42,214 nt of DNA from Gammaproteobacteria bacterium (GTDB lineage: Bacteria > Pseudomonadota > Gammaproteobacteria > SZUA-152), in the NCBI GenBank assembly GCA_021647705.1, contig JAKIUF010000039.1, positions 1 through 42,214 of the forward strand, in the 5' to 3' direction. The notes under the pieces were generated by a model that was not told the origin of the DNA, ran no database searches, and saw only the letters and a program-made list of their open reading frames with translations. Below, piece by piece: positions 17,278-27,930 of the stretch; positions within the stretch are counted from its first letter, which is position 1, and every line of letters starts with the position of its first letter. The translations under genes were made by a program, and so were the position numbers.

Positions 17278-18348
17278 TCAGCCGTTGATGTTTTTGCCTG
17301 AATCTGTTTTGGCGGATTCAGCGGCCTGTTTTGACATGATGGCTTGTCCTAGCTGATAAACGGCCATAGCGTACAGCGGGCTGTGATTGTATCGGGTAAT
17401 GACATAAAAGTTATCCAGGGCGATCCAGTGCTCGCGGCCAGCAAGAGTTTTCAGTTCGAGGAGTGCGCCCATGGCATTGAGGTCGAGTTTGCTCTTTGCG
17501 GTGGCTCCGCGTTTGCGCAGCTCGGCGATGGTACTGTGTGGCTTGTAACCTTTTTCGACCAGCACCTGAATGTGGTTGCTGCCGACAACGGCGGGCACGA
17601 CGATGGGGTTGCCGGGCTGCCATTTATGGCGTTTGAAATAATTGGCGACACTGCCGATGGCGTCAACGGTGTTGTTCCACAGGTCACGTTTGCCGTCGCC
17701 GTCAAAGTCGATAGCGTAGTGACGGTAACTGCTGGAGATAAACTGGGGTTTGCCCATGGCTCCTGCGTAAGAGCCTTTGAGGGAGAGTGGTTCAATGTTT
17801 TCTTCGCGCGTCAATAATAAATAGTGTTCCAGTTCGCTGCGGAAAAATTTACTGCGTTTGGGGTATTGGAAGGCGAGAGTGGAGAGTGAGTCCATTACCC
17901 GGTAGCTGCCTTTGTGTCGTCCATAGCGGGTTTCGACGCCGATGATGGCGACGATGATTTCTGGTGGTACGCCGTATTCTTTTTCTGCTCGTTCCAGGGT
18001 TTCCCGGTTTTCATTCCAGAAGGTGACGCCTTCGTTAATGCGGGTTTGGGTGACAAAGATGGGACGATATTGATGCCAGGATTTGCTTTCTGCCGGACGG
18101 GTGATGGCGTTGACGATTTTTTCCCGGAGTTCGACTTGTTTAAACAGGGTGGTGAGCTTGTCTGCATCAAAGTCGTGTTTTTCCACCATTTCGCCAATGA
18201 ACTGCTGCACATCGGCACGGGCGGCGACATCCTGTTCATCTATCGGTGTCGTGGCCATCACTGGCAGTGTTAGCAGGCAAAGAGCCGCGCAAGCGAGTTT
18301 GCAGCGAATAGACGTAGCGTGAAACAGGGATATGTGAGGTGTGGACAT
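17278..18348 (-). CDS. mltB: Lytic murein transglycosylase B
   Basis: A 356-residue soluble or membrane-associated lytic transglycosylase that cleaves glycan between MurNAc and GlcNAc with formation of 1,6-anhydroMurNAc. The N-terminus is a signal peptide without an evident lipobox. The catalytic glutamate is E139 in IIGVETRYGRHKGSYRVMDS. The family block YAGAMGKPQFISSSYRHYAI followed by DFDGDGKRDLW is present, as is the C-terminal YNHSPLYAMAVYQLGQAI. It lies between rodA (17-bp gap) and rlpA. Confidence 0.95.
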   Translation of the reverse strand: MSTPHISLFHATSIRCKLACAALCLLTLPVMATTPIDEQDVAARADVQQFIGEMVEKHDFDADKLTTLFKQVELREKIVNAITRPAESKSWHQYRPIFVTQTRINEGVTFWNENRETLERAEKEYGVPPEIIVAIIGVETRYGRHKGSYRVMDSLSTLAFQYPKRSKFFRSELEHYLLLTREENIEPLSLKGSYAGAMGKPQFISSSYRHYAIDFDGDGKRDLWNNTVDAIGSVANYFKRHKWQPGNPIVVPAVVGSNHIQVLVEKGYKPHSTIAELRKRGATAKSKLDLNAMGALLELKTLAGREHWIALDNFYVITRYNHSPLYAMAVYQLGQAIMSKQAAESAKTDSGKNING

Positions 18349-18365
18349 GAAAAGTCTCTTGGCCC

Positions 18366-19493
18366 TTATCGGGGCAGTAATTTACGATGTGTGTGTATGG
18401 ACATGAGGATACCGAAACCAGCCATCAGGGTCACCATGGATGTGCCACCATAACTGATTAGTGGCAATGGCACACCGACGACGGGTAACAGACCGGTGAC
18501 CATGCCGATGTTAACAAAAATATAAATGAAGAAAGTCATTACCAAGCCGCCGCCGAGTAGGCGGGTATAGGTGTCCTGTGCCTGACTGGCAATGAGCAGG
18601 CCGCGCATGATGATCAGCAGGTACACGGCGAGCAGGGCGAGGATACCAAACAGACCAAACTCTTCTGCATAGGCGGCGAAGATAAAATCGGTGGAGCGCT
18701 CGGGCAAAAAATTCAGCTGTGACTGGGTACCGTTGAGCCAGCCTTTGCCATATAGCCCGCCGGAGCCGATGGCGATTTTGGATTGAATAATGTGATAACC
18801 GGCTCCCAGTGGTGACTGTTCCGGATTGAGAAAAGTGAGTACCCGCTGGCGTTGGTAGTCACGCATAAAGTGCCACAGTATCGGGGCGCTGGCCGCCAGC
18901 ACGGTGGCAGAGGCGAAGATCAGTCGCCAGGAAATGCCGGCAAACAACAATACAAAAATACCGGCACCAGCGATGAGCAGGGCGGTGCCCAGGTCCGGCT
19001 GTTTGGCGATGAGCAGGGTGGGAATAATGATCATCAGGCAGGCTATTAACAGGCGTTTCGAGGTGGGTGGCAACGGGTGGTCGCTGAGATACCAGGCCAC
19101 CATCATGGGCACGGCGAGCTTCATCATTTCTGAGGGCTGAAAACGAAACAGACCAAGCTCCAGCCAGCGTTGCGCCCCTTTGCCGGTTTCACCAAAAAAC
19201 AGTACGGCCAGCAGCAGGCCAATGCCCAGCCCGAAAAACCAGGGTGTCCAGCGTTTCAGTGTAGCGGGGGTGATTTGTGCCAGTGCCAGCATAATGGAAA
19301 AGGCTACGCCCAGGCGCACGACCTGACGCCAGACGATGTCGATGTTTTGCCCGCTGGCGCTGTACAGTACAAACAGGCTGACCACGGAGAGTGCGAGCAG
19401 ACAAATCAGTAGTGGGGCATCCAGGTGCAGAGTTTCGGCCAGGGTGCGGCGATTAGTGCGCAATGCCTCGGCGCGGGCCTCAAACAGACTCAC
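18366..19493 (-). CDS. rodA: RodA peptidoglycan glycosyltransferase (SEDS family)
   Basis: A 375-residue polytopic inner-membrane protein with about ten helices. RodA polymerises lipid II into glycan strands for cell elongation together with PBP2. Family marks include VLYSASGQ in the first helix region, the block GETGKGAQRWLELGLFRFQP ahead of SEMMKLAVPM, KQPDLGTALLI, the segment FLPERSTDFIFAAYAEEFG and the C-terminal VPLPLISYGGTSM. The ATG at 19493 overlaps the mrdA stop by four bases (ATGA), so RodA and PBP2 are translationally coupled. Confidence 0.97.
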   Translation of the reverse strand: MSLFEARAEALRTNRRTLAETLHLDAPLLICLLALSVVSLFVLYSASGQNIDIVWRQVVRLGVAFSIMLALAQITPATLKRWTPWFFGLGIGLLLAVLFFGETGKGAQRWLELGLFRFQPSEMMKLAVPMMVAWYLSDHPLPPTSKRLLIACLMIIIPTLLIAKQPDLGTALLIAGAGIFVLLFAGISWRLIFASATVLAASAPILWHFMRDYQRQRVLTFLNPEQSPLGAGYHIIQSKIAIGSGGLYGKGWLNGTQSQLNFLPERSTDFIFAAYAEEFGLFGILALLAVYLLIIMRGLLIASQAQDTYTRLLGGGLVMTFFIYIFVNIGMVTGLLPVVGVPLPLISYGGTSMVTLMAGFGILMSIHTHRKLLPR

Positions 19494-21376
19494 GATTCTT
19501 GTTCCTTTTGCTCTGGTTGCACTGGGCTTTCTAACATTTGGTGCAGATAATAATCCATGACTTTGCGCGCAATAGGTGCGGCCACTGCACCGCCGCTACC
19601 GCCATTTTCTACCACGACAGCTACCGCAATGCGTGAATCTTCCACTGGGGCAAAGCCTACAAACAGGGCGTGATCACGTAGCTTTTTGGCAATTTCTTCT
19701 TCCACATATTCTTCGTCTTGTTTGATGCCAAATACCTGTGCGGTACCGGTTTTGCCCGCAATTTTGTATTTTATGCCCTGACCAATACGACGTGCCGTGC
19801 CTTTGGGGCTGTGTACCACCTTGGTCATGGCGCGGATGATGTAGTCCCAATTGGCCTGGTTGAGCACGGGCACAGCAATATTGGGTACGGCAGGCTGGCC
19901 AATGATTTCCAGGCTGTCCGGATCTTCGGTGGCTGCCAGCAGGCGCGGACGCAGCTGGTGGCCGTAGCGGGACAGCGTGGCGGTGGCTTCTGCCAGATGC
20001 AACGGTGTGGCCAGAAAAAAGCCCTGACCGATCCCCGTAATCAGGGTTTCGCCAGGGTACCACGGGGTGCGTTTGGCTCGGCGTTTCCATTGGCGTGAGG
20101 GTACCAGTCCTGTCAATTCACCACTGGTGTCGATGCCAGTGAGGTCATTGAAGCCGAAGGGTTCAAGAAACTGGAAAATCCGGTCAATGCCCAGGGTCAG
20201 CGCCAGATCATAAAAATAAACATCGCAGGATTCAACAATGGCCTGGGTGAGGTCCATGCGGCCGTGGCCGGTTTTTTTCCAGTCACGGTATTTGTGATCG
20301 TCGCCATCCAGCATGTACCAGCCTTGGCAATAAGTAGAAACATTGGGGTCAATGAGGCCGTATTCCAGTCCGGCCAGTCCAACGAAAGGTTTGATGGTGG
20401 AGCCCGGCGGATAACGGCCGCGCAGGACACGATTGAACATGGGTTGGTCCGGGGAGTCCTGTAATGCACGGTAAGTTTTGCTGTCGATACCTCCCACAAA
20501 CAGATTGGGATCAAAAGTCGGCATGCTCACCAGTGCCAGTACGCTGCCATTGCTGGGATCGATGGCAGCCAGCGCACCATTGTTATCGCCAAAAGCAGCT
20601 TCGGCGATACGTTGTAATTCAATGTCCAGATTCAGATACAAATTGAGGCCGGGTATGGGAGGGGTGCGTTCCAATACCCGCAGGGTGCGACCCTGGGCAT
20701 TGGTTTCCACCTGTTCGACACCTACTTCACCGTGCAGCAGATCCTCGTAGAATTTTTCGATGCCGGTTTTGCCAATAAAGTCTGTGCCTTCGTAGTTAGT
20801 GCTGTCGATGCGTTGCAATTCCAGCTCATTGATGCGCCCCACATAACCCAGTGCATGTACGCCACGGCCATTAAAGGGGTAATGACGATAGAGATGGGCG
20901 ACCGTATCGACACCGGGGAAACGGTGTCGGTTAACGGCGAAGCGCGCAACTTCGACATCGGAAAGCCGGGTGCGCAGGGATACCGGCTTGTGGCGCTGGG
21001 TGCGTTTCAGGCGTTTCTTGAAGCGGGCAATGTTTTCGTCACTGATCTCGATGAGCTGGCGCAATTCAGCGATAGTGGCATCTAGGTCGGCCACCCGTTC
21101 ACGGGTGATTTCCAGTTGATAGCTGGGCAGGTTTTCTGCCAGCAGTGCGCCGTTGCGGTCGTAAATTAGCCCACGGGTAGGCGGCACGGCACGAATATGC
21201 ACGCGGTTTTTGTCGGAGAGTACAGAGTAAGTATCGTGTTGCAGTACCTGTAAATCAAACAGGCGTACCAGCAGAAGAATCATCAGGGCTGCGGTCAACA
21301 GCAATGCAATAACGGCCCGGTTGGTGAACAGGCGGGTTTCGCGAAAGTGGTCCTTGAGTGTGGAATGTGAAGCCAT
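19490..21376 (-). CDS. mrdA: Penicillin-binding protein 2 (elongation transpeptidase)
   Basis: A 628-residue class B PBP that cross-links peptidoglycan in the elongasome with RodA. One N-terminal membrane helix (about 20-40) is followed by the pedestal domain (with PTRGLIYDRNGALLAENLPS, 66-85) and the transpeptidase domain with active site S326-T-I-K329 (PPGSTIKPF), S383-C-D385 and K542-T-G544. It is bounded by mreD (35-bp gap) and overlaps rodA. Length and motif spacing are normal. Confidence 0.97.
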   Translation of the reverse strand: MASHSTLKDHFRETRLFTNRAVIALLLTAALMILLLVRLFDLQVLQHDTYSVLSDKNRVHIRAVPPTRGLIYDRNGALLAENLPSYQLEITRERVADLDATIAELRQLIEISDENIARFKKRLKRTQRHKPVSLRTRLSDVEVARFAVNRHRFPGVDTVAHLYRHYPFNGRGVHALGYVGRINELELQRIDSTNYEGTDFIGKTGIEKFYEDLLHGEVGVEQVETNAQGRTLRVLERTPPIPGLNLYLNLDIELQRIAEAAFGDNNGALAAIDPSNGSVLALVSMPTFDPNLFVGGIDSKTYRALQDSPDQPMFNRVLRGRYPPGSTIKPFVGLAGLEYGLIDPNVSTYCQGWYMLDGDDHKYRDWKKTGHGRMDLTQAIVESCDVYFYDLALTLGIDRIFQFLEPFGFNDLTGIDTSGELTGLVPSRQWKRRAKRTPWYPGETLITGIGQGFFLATPLHLAEATATLSRYGHQLRPRLLAATEDPDSLEIIGQPAVPNIAVPVLNQANWDYIIRAMTKVVHSPKGTARRIGQGIKYKIAGKTGTAQVFGIKQDEEYVEEEIAKKLRDHALFVGFAPVEDSRIAVAVVVENGGSGGAVAAPIARKVMDYYLHQMLESPVQPEQKEQES

Positions 21377-21411
21377 GGGGCAATGTTTAGTGGTTTGTTA
21401 TTGTTGCGAGT

Positions 21412-21906
21412 TTAGCGGACACGATAGGTTCGGCGCAGGCCACGCAAGACGATAAACAAGAGCGGCCACACCAACATGCTGGTGAGTGCAGGCAGCCAGT
21501 AAGCCCAGGTTTCTGCCGACTGTCCGGTGGCTCCCTTGATCCAGAACACCAGCATCAAATGCAGCGCAATCAGCAACAGCACGCTGACGGCCTGCTGCCA
21601 CAGAGGAAACAAGCGGATGCGCTGGTGCAGGCGTAACGCTAAATAGGCGACCACGGCCAGTGCCAGGGCATTTTGTCCCAGCAGGGCACCGTGAGCCACG
21701 TCCAGCATCAGTCCAGCCAGCCAGCCGATGCCAACGCCAACACGCTCGGGCAAGGCGATACACCAATAGATCAGCACCAGGGCCACCCAGTCTGGGCGCA
21801 GGGTTTGTGCCCAGTCAGGCAGGGGCAGCATTTGCAGCAGCAAGGCAGCGACGAAAGTGAGCAGCAGGGTGAGCCCGCCGTGATGTCGGGCTATGTTTGC
21901 GGACAT
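21412..21906 (-). CDS. mreD: Rod shape-determining protein MreD
   Basis: A 164-residue inner-membrane protein with about five hydrophobic helices, part of the MreBCD-RodA-PBP2 elongasome. The blocks LPDWAQTLRPDWVALVLIYW, CIALPERVGVGIGWLAGLML, ALLGQNALALAVVAYLAL and RLHQRIRLFPLWQQA are the typical gammaproteobacterial MreD sequence. ATG 21906 fits the family start. Upstream of it the same frame remains open through a 15-bp tandem repeat but contains no usable start, so the repeat is probably untranslated in this frame. Confidence 0.95.
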   Translation of the reverse strand: MSANIARHHGGLTLLLTFVAALLLQMLPLPDWAQTLRPDWVALVLIYWCIALPERVGVGIGWLAGLMLDVAHGALLGQNALALAVVAYLALRLHQRIRLFPLWQQAVSVLLLIALHLMLVFWIKGATGQSAETWAYWLPALTSMLVWPLLFIVLRGLRRTYRVR

Positions 21907-21915
21907 GGGCTTATG

Positions 21916-21990
21916 TTCAGGGCCATTCTGTTCAAGGCCATTCTGTTCAAGGACAGTGTGTTCAGGACCATTGCGCTCAAGGCTGTGCTG
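21916..21990. repeat. Five imperfect copies of a 15-bp tandem repeat
   Basis: Consecutive 15-mers: TTCAGGGCCATTCTG, TTCAAGGCCATTCTG, TTCAAGGACAGTGTG, TTCAGGACCATTGCG and CTCAAGGCTGTGCTG. The last copy covers the mreC stop (21977-21979) and the array ends ten bases before the mreD start. On the leftward strand and in the mreD frame it would encode pentapeptides of the form NG(P/L)E(H/Q), but there is no start codon. Confidence 0.75.
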
Positions 21991-22855
21991 CTCCGGTGGC
22001 TGCTTGTGGCGTTGCGGCCTGCTCGTCCTTGTGTTGAGTGGTGGGCCAGATCAACAGGACTTCGCGAGCCTGTTCCAGTCGCGCAGTGGGCATGGCAGAA
22101 ATGATTGCATAGGGCAGGGTGGGGTCTTTGACAATCCTGGTCACCACCGCCACGGGATAACCCGCTGGAAAACGTCCGCCCAATCCAGAGGTGGTGAGCA
22201 AATCGCCCTCGACAATATCGGCGCTGATGGGCAGATAGGGAATGTCCAGTTTGTCAGGTGCGCCAGTGCCCAAAGCGATGGCGCGCAGACCATTGCGGTT
22301 TACCTGGACGGGAATGGCGTGATTGGCGTCGGTGATCAACATGGCAGTGCTGGAAAATGGCCCAAGGTGGACGACTTGTCCCATGGCACCTTCGGCGTCC
22401 ATTAGCGGTTGGCCGAGATAAACTTCATTGCGGCTGCCTTTGTTAATGACAATTTGTCGGGTGAAAGGCTCCAGACTCACCGCCAGCAATTCGCCGATGA
22501 GCACTCGCTCACTGATTTTTTTGGAAGATTGCAATAATTCACGCAGACGCTGGTTTTCTGCTTTTAATGATTGAAGCTTTTGCAGGCGCGCTTTGAACAA
22601 GGTCTGCTGAAGTTTAAGCCGGTTGTTTTCTGCCAGCAGGGTTGTTCTGCTGGAAAAACTGTCACCCACCCAGTGGCTTGCCGCTACGGGCAGGTTGATG
22701 ACATATTGCAGCGGATAAATCAGCAGAGAGAGGCCAGAGCGAATGCCTTCAAGATGATTCTGGCGATGATCCAGTGCCATCATCAACAAAGAGAAGATGA
22801 CCAGCACCACCAGACGGGTAGTAATCGATGGTCCCTGTATGAATAGCGGTTTTAT
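21977..22855 (-). CDS. mreC: Rod shape-determining protein MreC, start codon apparently ATA
   Basis: MreC is a bitopic inner-membrane protein whose periplasmic coiled coil and beta domains organise the elongasome. Here a helix (LVVLVIFSLLMMALDHRQ) is followed by a coiled coil (LLAENNRLKLQQTLFKARLQ, QSLKAENQRLRELL) and the beta region with VINKGSRNEVYLGQPL and TTSGLGGRFPAGYPVAVV. MreC proteins start MKP(I/L)F..GPS; here the frame reads KPLFIQGPSITTRLVV directly after an ATA codon (22853-22855), with GAGG eight bases upstream and no ATG, GTG or TTG between the upstream stop (22871-22873) and GTG 22810. That GTG lies within the membrane helix and has no ribosome site. I annotate from the ATA (292 residues); from GTG 22810 it is 277. 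Confidence 0.9.
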   Translation of the reverse strand: MKPLFIQGPSITTRLVVLVIFSLLMMALDHRQNHLEGIRSGLSLLIYPLQYVINLPVAASHWVGDSFSSRTTLLAENNRLKLQQTLFKARLQKLQSLKAENQRLRELLQSSKKISERVLIGELLAVSLEPFTRQIVINKGSRNEVYLGQPLMDAEGAMGQVVHLGPFSSTAMLITDANHAIPVQVNRNGLRAIALGTGAPDKLDIPYLPISADIVEGDLLTTSGLGGRFPAGYPVAVVTRIVKDPTLPYAIISAMPTARLEQAREVLLIWPTTQHKDEQAATPQAATGAAQP

Positions 22856-22873
22856 CTTGGGAGCCTCGGCTTA

Positions 22874-23164
22874 GGAATGGAACACAATAACGCATAGCAA
22901 GTGGCATCTCTGCTTCAGCCCGTCTTCGCCCGTTCTTCAATCGCAAAAGCTCGAAATAAGAACGATTATTCCTGCACTTTTGCTTAATCTGAACGAGCAC
23001 CAACAGTAGGCGCTTTAGGCGAATACAAACTCAATCAGAGCGCCACTTATTATAAATTATTTAATTGCTATTTCTTAAGTCTGAACAAAAAATTGAAATG
23101 TATTGCCTGCAGTTTACACCTGGGGCAGAAACGGCTGTTCGATAGTTTTTACCCAGTCGTTTTT
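22874..23164. other. Intergenic region between mreB and mreC
   Basis: About 290 bp with no convincing gene. It presumably contains either a promoter for mreC or processing signals separating it from mreB. A 14-bp word AGTAGGCGCTTTAG (23005-23018) recurs inverted at 30546-30559. Confidence 0.5.
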
Positions 23165-24491
<1,327 letters not shown>

Positions 24492-24779
24492 ATGTCCCTG
24501 GAAAAAAACGACATCGAAAAAATCGCGCATCTTGCCCGGCTGGGCATCCATGATGCCGATATACTGGACTATGCCCGTAACCTGTCCGACATTCTTGATC
24601 TTGTCGAGCAGATGTCGGCTGTGGATACTCGCGGTGTGACGCCTATGGCGCATCCGCTGGATGCCCAGCAACGTCTGCGCGCCGATGAGGTGACGGAAGT
24701 AAATCAACGTGAACAACTACAGGCCAATGCACCCCAGATGGAAGCGGGCCTGTTTCTGGTCCCCCAGGTCATCGAATAA
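24492..24779 (+). CDS. gatC: Asp/Glu-tRNA amidotransferase subunit C
   Basis: A 95-residue small subunit that holds GatA and GatB together in the amidotransferase converting Glu-tRNA(Gln) and Asp-tRNA(Asn) into the amidated forms. Recognised by [12 protein letters not shown] near the N-terminus, the Met/Asp-rich centre [20 protein letters not shown] and the end [20 protein letters not shown]. First gene of gatCAB; a 74-bp gap separates it from gatA. Confidence 0.96.
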   Translation: MSLEKNDIEKIAHLARLGIHDADILDYARNLSDILDLVEQMSAVDTRGVTPMAHPLDAQQRLRADEVTEVNQREQLQANAPQMEAGLFLVPQVIE

Positions 24780-24853
24780 AAAACAAACGTGTGTCAGTTT
24801 TTTATCGTTCTTTTTATTTTTAATTACTTTTCTCTCATTGGCCTGAATTTATA

Positions 24854-26320
24854 ATGCACAACAAATCTATTGCGGAATTATCACAGGGGCTGGCCAGCGG
24901 CGAGTTTTCATCTGCCGAATTGACCCGCGTCTATCTTGACCGTATCGAAAAGCACAATGCCGGGCTTAATGCGCTGGTCAGTGTCACGGCGGACGAAGCC
25001 ACGGCCGCTGCACAGCTGGCGGATCAAACACGGCAGGCAGGCAACGCCGGATTGCTGACCGGTGTTCCGTTGATTCACAAAGATATTTTTTGCACCGAAG
25101 GCGTGAAAACGTCGTGTGGCTCAAAAATGCTGGATAATTTTATTGCGCCTTACGATGCCACCGTAGTGGCCAAATGCAAGGCGGCTGGCATGCCCATGCT
25201 GGGCAAGGCCAATATGGATGAGTTCGCCATGGGGTCGTCCAACGAAACCAGTTTTTATGGTCCGGTGAAAAACCCCTGGGATATTGAAACAGTACCCGGT
25301 GGCTCCTCCGGCGGTTCTGCGGCAGTCGTGGCGGCACGTTTGGCACCCATTGCCACGGGTACCGATACGGGCGGTTCGATTCGTCAGCCAGCGGCCTTGT
25401 GCGGTATCACCGGCCTTAAACCCACTTACGGGCGGGTGTCGCGTTACGGCATGATTGCTTTTGCGTCGAGCCTTGATCAGGCTGGCCCGATGACCCGCAG
25501 TGCTGAAGATGCTGCCTGGCTGCTCAATATTATGGCCGGTTTTGATGAGCGTGACTCCACTAGCGTTGAGCGTGATGTACCGGATTACACCGCAGCGCTG
25601 AATAACGACCTGCAAGGTTTGAAAATTGGTCTGCCCAAAGAATATTTTGGTGAAGGTCTGGACGCTGACGTGGGCCGGGTGGTGGACGCAGCGATCAAAC
25701 AGTATCAGCAAATGGGTGCCGAGCTGGTGGACATCAGCCTGCCGAACTCGAATTTGTCAGTGCCCACTTATTATGTGGTGGCCCCCGCAGAGTGCTCTTC
25801 GAACCTGTCACGTTTTGACGGAGTGCGTTTTGGTTATCGTTGTGAAGATCCTCAGGACTTGGAAGACCTCTACAAGCGGTCACGCGGGGAAGGTTTCGGA
25901 GCAGAAGTGAAACGGCGCATCATGATAGGCACTTATGCGTTGTCTGCCGGTTATTACGATGCTTATTACCTGAAGGCACAACAGTTACGCCAGCTCATCA
26001 GCGATGATTTTAAACAGGCTTTTAAGAAGGTGGATGTGATCATGGGGCCGACGGCACCTGATGTGGCCTTCAAACTGGGCGCTAAAGCCAGTGATCCGGT
26101 GAGCATGTATCTGTCAGATATTTATACCATTGCCACCAACCTTGCGGGATTACCCGGTATGTCGATTCCTGCGGGGTTCGTCGCCGGAAGCAAGGGCGAT
26201 ATGCCGGTAGGTTTGCAAATTATTGGTCAGTATTTTGACGAATCGCGTTTGTTGAATGTGGCGCACCAATTCCAGCTGGCTACCGATTGGCATCAGCGTA
26301 CGCCAGCAGGGTTTGAATAA
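24854..26320 (+). CDS. gatA: Asp/Glu-tRNA amidotransferase subunit A
   Basis: A 488-residue amidase-signature enzyme that releases ammonia from glutamine for transfer to the misacylated tRNA on GatB. The catalytic triad is K76 (LIHKDIFC), the cis-serine S151 in [11 protein letters not shown] and the nucleophile S175 in [11 protein letters not shown]. Further family blocks are [20 protein letters not shown] and [13 protein letters not shown]. Length is standard. Confidence 0.98.
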   Translation: MHNKSIAELSQGLASGEFSSAELTRVYLDRIEKHNAGLNALVSVTADEATAAAQLADQTRQAGNAGLLTGVPLIHKDIFCTEGVKTSCGSKMLDNFIAPYDATVVAKCKAAGMPMLGKANMDEFAMGSSNETSFYGPVKNPWDIETVPGGSSGGSAAVVAARLAPIATGTDTGGSIRQPAALCGITGLKPTYGRVSRYGMIAFASSLDQAGPMTRSAEDAAWLLNIMAGFDERDSTSVERDVPDYTAALNNDLQGLKIGLPKEYFGEGLDADVGRVVDAAIKQYQQMGAELVDISLPNSNLSVPTYYVVAPAECSSNLSRFDGVRFGYRCEDPQDLEDLYKRSRGEGFGAEVKRRIMIGTYALSAGYYDAYYLKAQQLRQLISDDFKQAFKKVDVIMGPTAPDVAFKLGAKASDPVSMYLSDIYTIATNLAGLPGMSIPAGFVAGSKGDMPVGLQIIGQYFDESRLLNVAHQFQLATDWHQRTPAGFE

Positions 26321-26330
26321 TTAAAAATCC

Positions 26331-26412
26331 AAGGCAAAAATGCAAAGGCGCAGAGAATGCAAAGCTATATTTTCTGGCCAGTATTCTCTAAACCTTTTGC
26401 GTTTTTGCGTTA
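26331..26412. repeat. Imperfect inverted repeat in the gatA-gatB gap
   Basis: The left arm reads AGGCAAAAATGCAAAGG followed by cgcAGAGAATgc; the right arm, read in reverse complement, is GCAAAAACGCAAAAGG followed by tttAGAGAATac. The copies match with several mismatches around a central TTTTCTGGCC. It resembles dispersed 'GCAAA' intergenic repeats common in bacterial genomes. It could fold in the gatCAB transcript. Confidence 0.5.
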
Positions 26413-26455
26413 GATTGTATGTTGTAAAAACAAACACCAAACAGAGACTGAATTT

Positions 26456-27892
26456 ATGGCATGGGAAGTTGTGATCGGGCTGGAAATCCACGCCCAGCTT
26501 GCTACCAAAAGTAAAATTTTTTCCGGCGCATCCACTGCTTATGGCGCAGAGCCGAATACTCAGGCTTGCGCGGTAGACCTGGGGCTGCCGGGTGTGTTGC
26601 CGGTTTTGAATAAAGAAGCGGTGCGCATGGCGGCCAAATTTGGTCTGGCTATCGGTGCCAATGTGTCACGGCGCTCGGTATTTGCACGCAAAAATTATTT
26701 TTATCCTGATCTGCCCAAGGGTTACCAGATCAGTCAAATGGAATTGCCCATCGTTGAAACAGGCCAGTTGGAAATCGAACTGGAAGATGGCTCCAGCAAA
26801 ATAGTCGGCATCACCCGCGCGCATCTGGAAGAAGATGCAGGTAAATCCATGCACGGTGATTTTCATGGCATGACGGGGATTGATCTCAATCGTGCAGGTA
26901 CACCGCTGCTGGAAATTGTTTCCGAGCCGGATATGCGCTCCGCCAAAGAAGCGGTTGCCTACATGAAAAAAATCCACTCTCTGGTGCAGTATCTGGAAAT
27001 TTGTGACGGCAATATGCAGGAAGGCAGTTTCCGTTGTGACGCCAATGTTTCAGTGCGACCGGCAGGACAGAAAGAATACGGCACACGCGCCGAGTTAAAA
27101 AACATTAACTCTTTCCGTTTTGTGGAAAAGGCTATTGATATCGAAGTGGAACGGCAGATTGATCTCATTGAGGCCGGAGGTAAGGTCGTGCAGGAGACAC
27201 GCCTCTACGATTCCGATAAAAACGAAACCCGTTCTATGCGTAGCAAGGAAGAGGCCAACGATTATCGTTATTTTCCCGACCCGGATTTGTTGCCAGTGGT
27301 GATTGAAGAAAGCTTCCTGGATGAAGTGAAGTCTACGCTGCCGGAGTTGCCTGATGAAAAAAGGCAGCGGTTTGTGCAGGCGTTTTCTTTGAGCAGCTAC
27401 GATGCCGCTGTGTTGACAGCGAGTCGGGAGCTGGCCGACTATTTTGAGCGGGTGACACAAGTGGCAGGCGGTGAAGCCAAACTGGCAGCCAACTGGGTGG
27501 CCGGGGACTTGATGGGCGCACTGAATAAAGTGGGTCAGGAAATTGCGGAAAGTCCGGTGAGCGCAGAAATGCTGGGTGGCATGATCAAGCGCATTCAGGA
27601 CAATACCATTTCCGGTAAAATCGCCAAGGAAGTGTTCGAGGCGATGTGGCAGGGCGAAGGCGATGCTGATACCGTCATTGAAGCGCGTGGCCTGAAACAG
27701 ATTACGGACTCCAGTGCGATTGAACCGGTTATTGATGACATTATTGCCAACAACCCGGGACAGGTGGAGCAGTACCGTGGGGGTAAAGACAAGCTGTTTG
27801 GTTTTTTTGTTGGCCAGGTCATGAAGGCGACTCAGGGCAAGGCTAATCCGCAGCAGGTGAACGAATTGCTCAAACAAAAACTCAGTGGTTAA
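26456..27892 (+). CDS. gatB: Asp/Glu-tRNA amidotransferase subunit B
   Basis: A 478-residue subunit that binds the misacylated tRNA, activates the side-chain carboxylate with ATP and accepts ammonia from GatA. Family signatures: [20 protein letters not shown] at the start, [45 protein letters not shown] and the tail helical domain ending [15 protein letters not shown]. It lies 135 bp downstream of gatA, across a repeat. Confidence 0.98.
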   Translation: MAWEVVIGLEIHAQLATKSKIFSGASTAYGAEPNTQACAVDLGLPGVLPVLNKEAVRMAAKFGLAIGANVSRRSVFARKNYFYPDLPKGYQISQMELPIVETGQLEIELEDGSSKIVGITRAHLEEDAGKSMHGDFHGMTGIDLNRAGTPLLEIVSEPDMRSAKEAVAYMKKIHSLVQYLEICDGNMQEGSFRCDANVSVRPAGQKEYGTRAELKNINSFRFVEKAIDIEVERQIDLIEAGGKVVQETRLYDSDKNETRSMRSKEEANDYRYFPDPDLLPVVIEESFLDEVKSTLPELPDEKRQRFVQAFSLSSYDAAVLTASRELADYFERVTQVAGGEAKLAANWVAGDLMGALNKVGQEIAESPVSAEMLGGMIKRIQDNTISGKIAKEVFEAMWQGEGDADTVIEARGLKQITDSSAIEPVIDDIIANNPGQVEQYRGGKDKLFGFFVGQVMKATQGKANPQQVNELLKQKLSG

Positions 27893-27930
27893 TATACTGT
27901 TTTTTTGTTAATCATCTGTATCGGAGTGGC

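Noticed and set aside
21916-21990. CRISPR array
   Set aside because: The repeats are 15 bp, directly abutting and imperfect, with no spacers.
21977-22810. mreC starting at GTG 22810
   Set aside because: This start is inside the membrane helix, lacks a ribosome site and drops the conserved KPLFIQGPS start; kept only as an alternative.
25121-25711. 196-codon leftward frame opposite gatA
   Set aside because: Antisense shadow of a confidently identified gene.
27095-27877. 260-codon leftward frame opposite gatB
   Set aside because: No family resemblance and fully within a clear gatB coding region.
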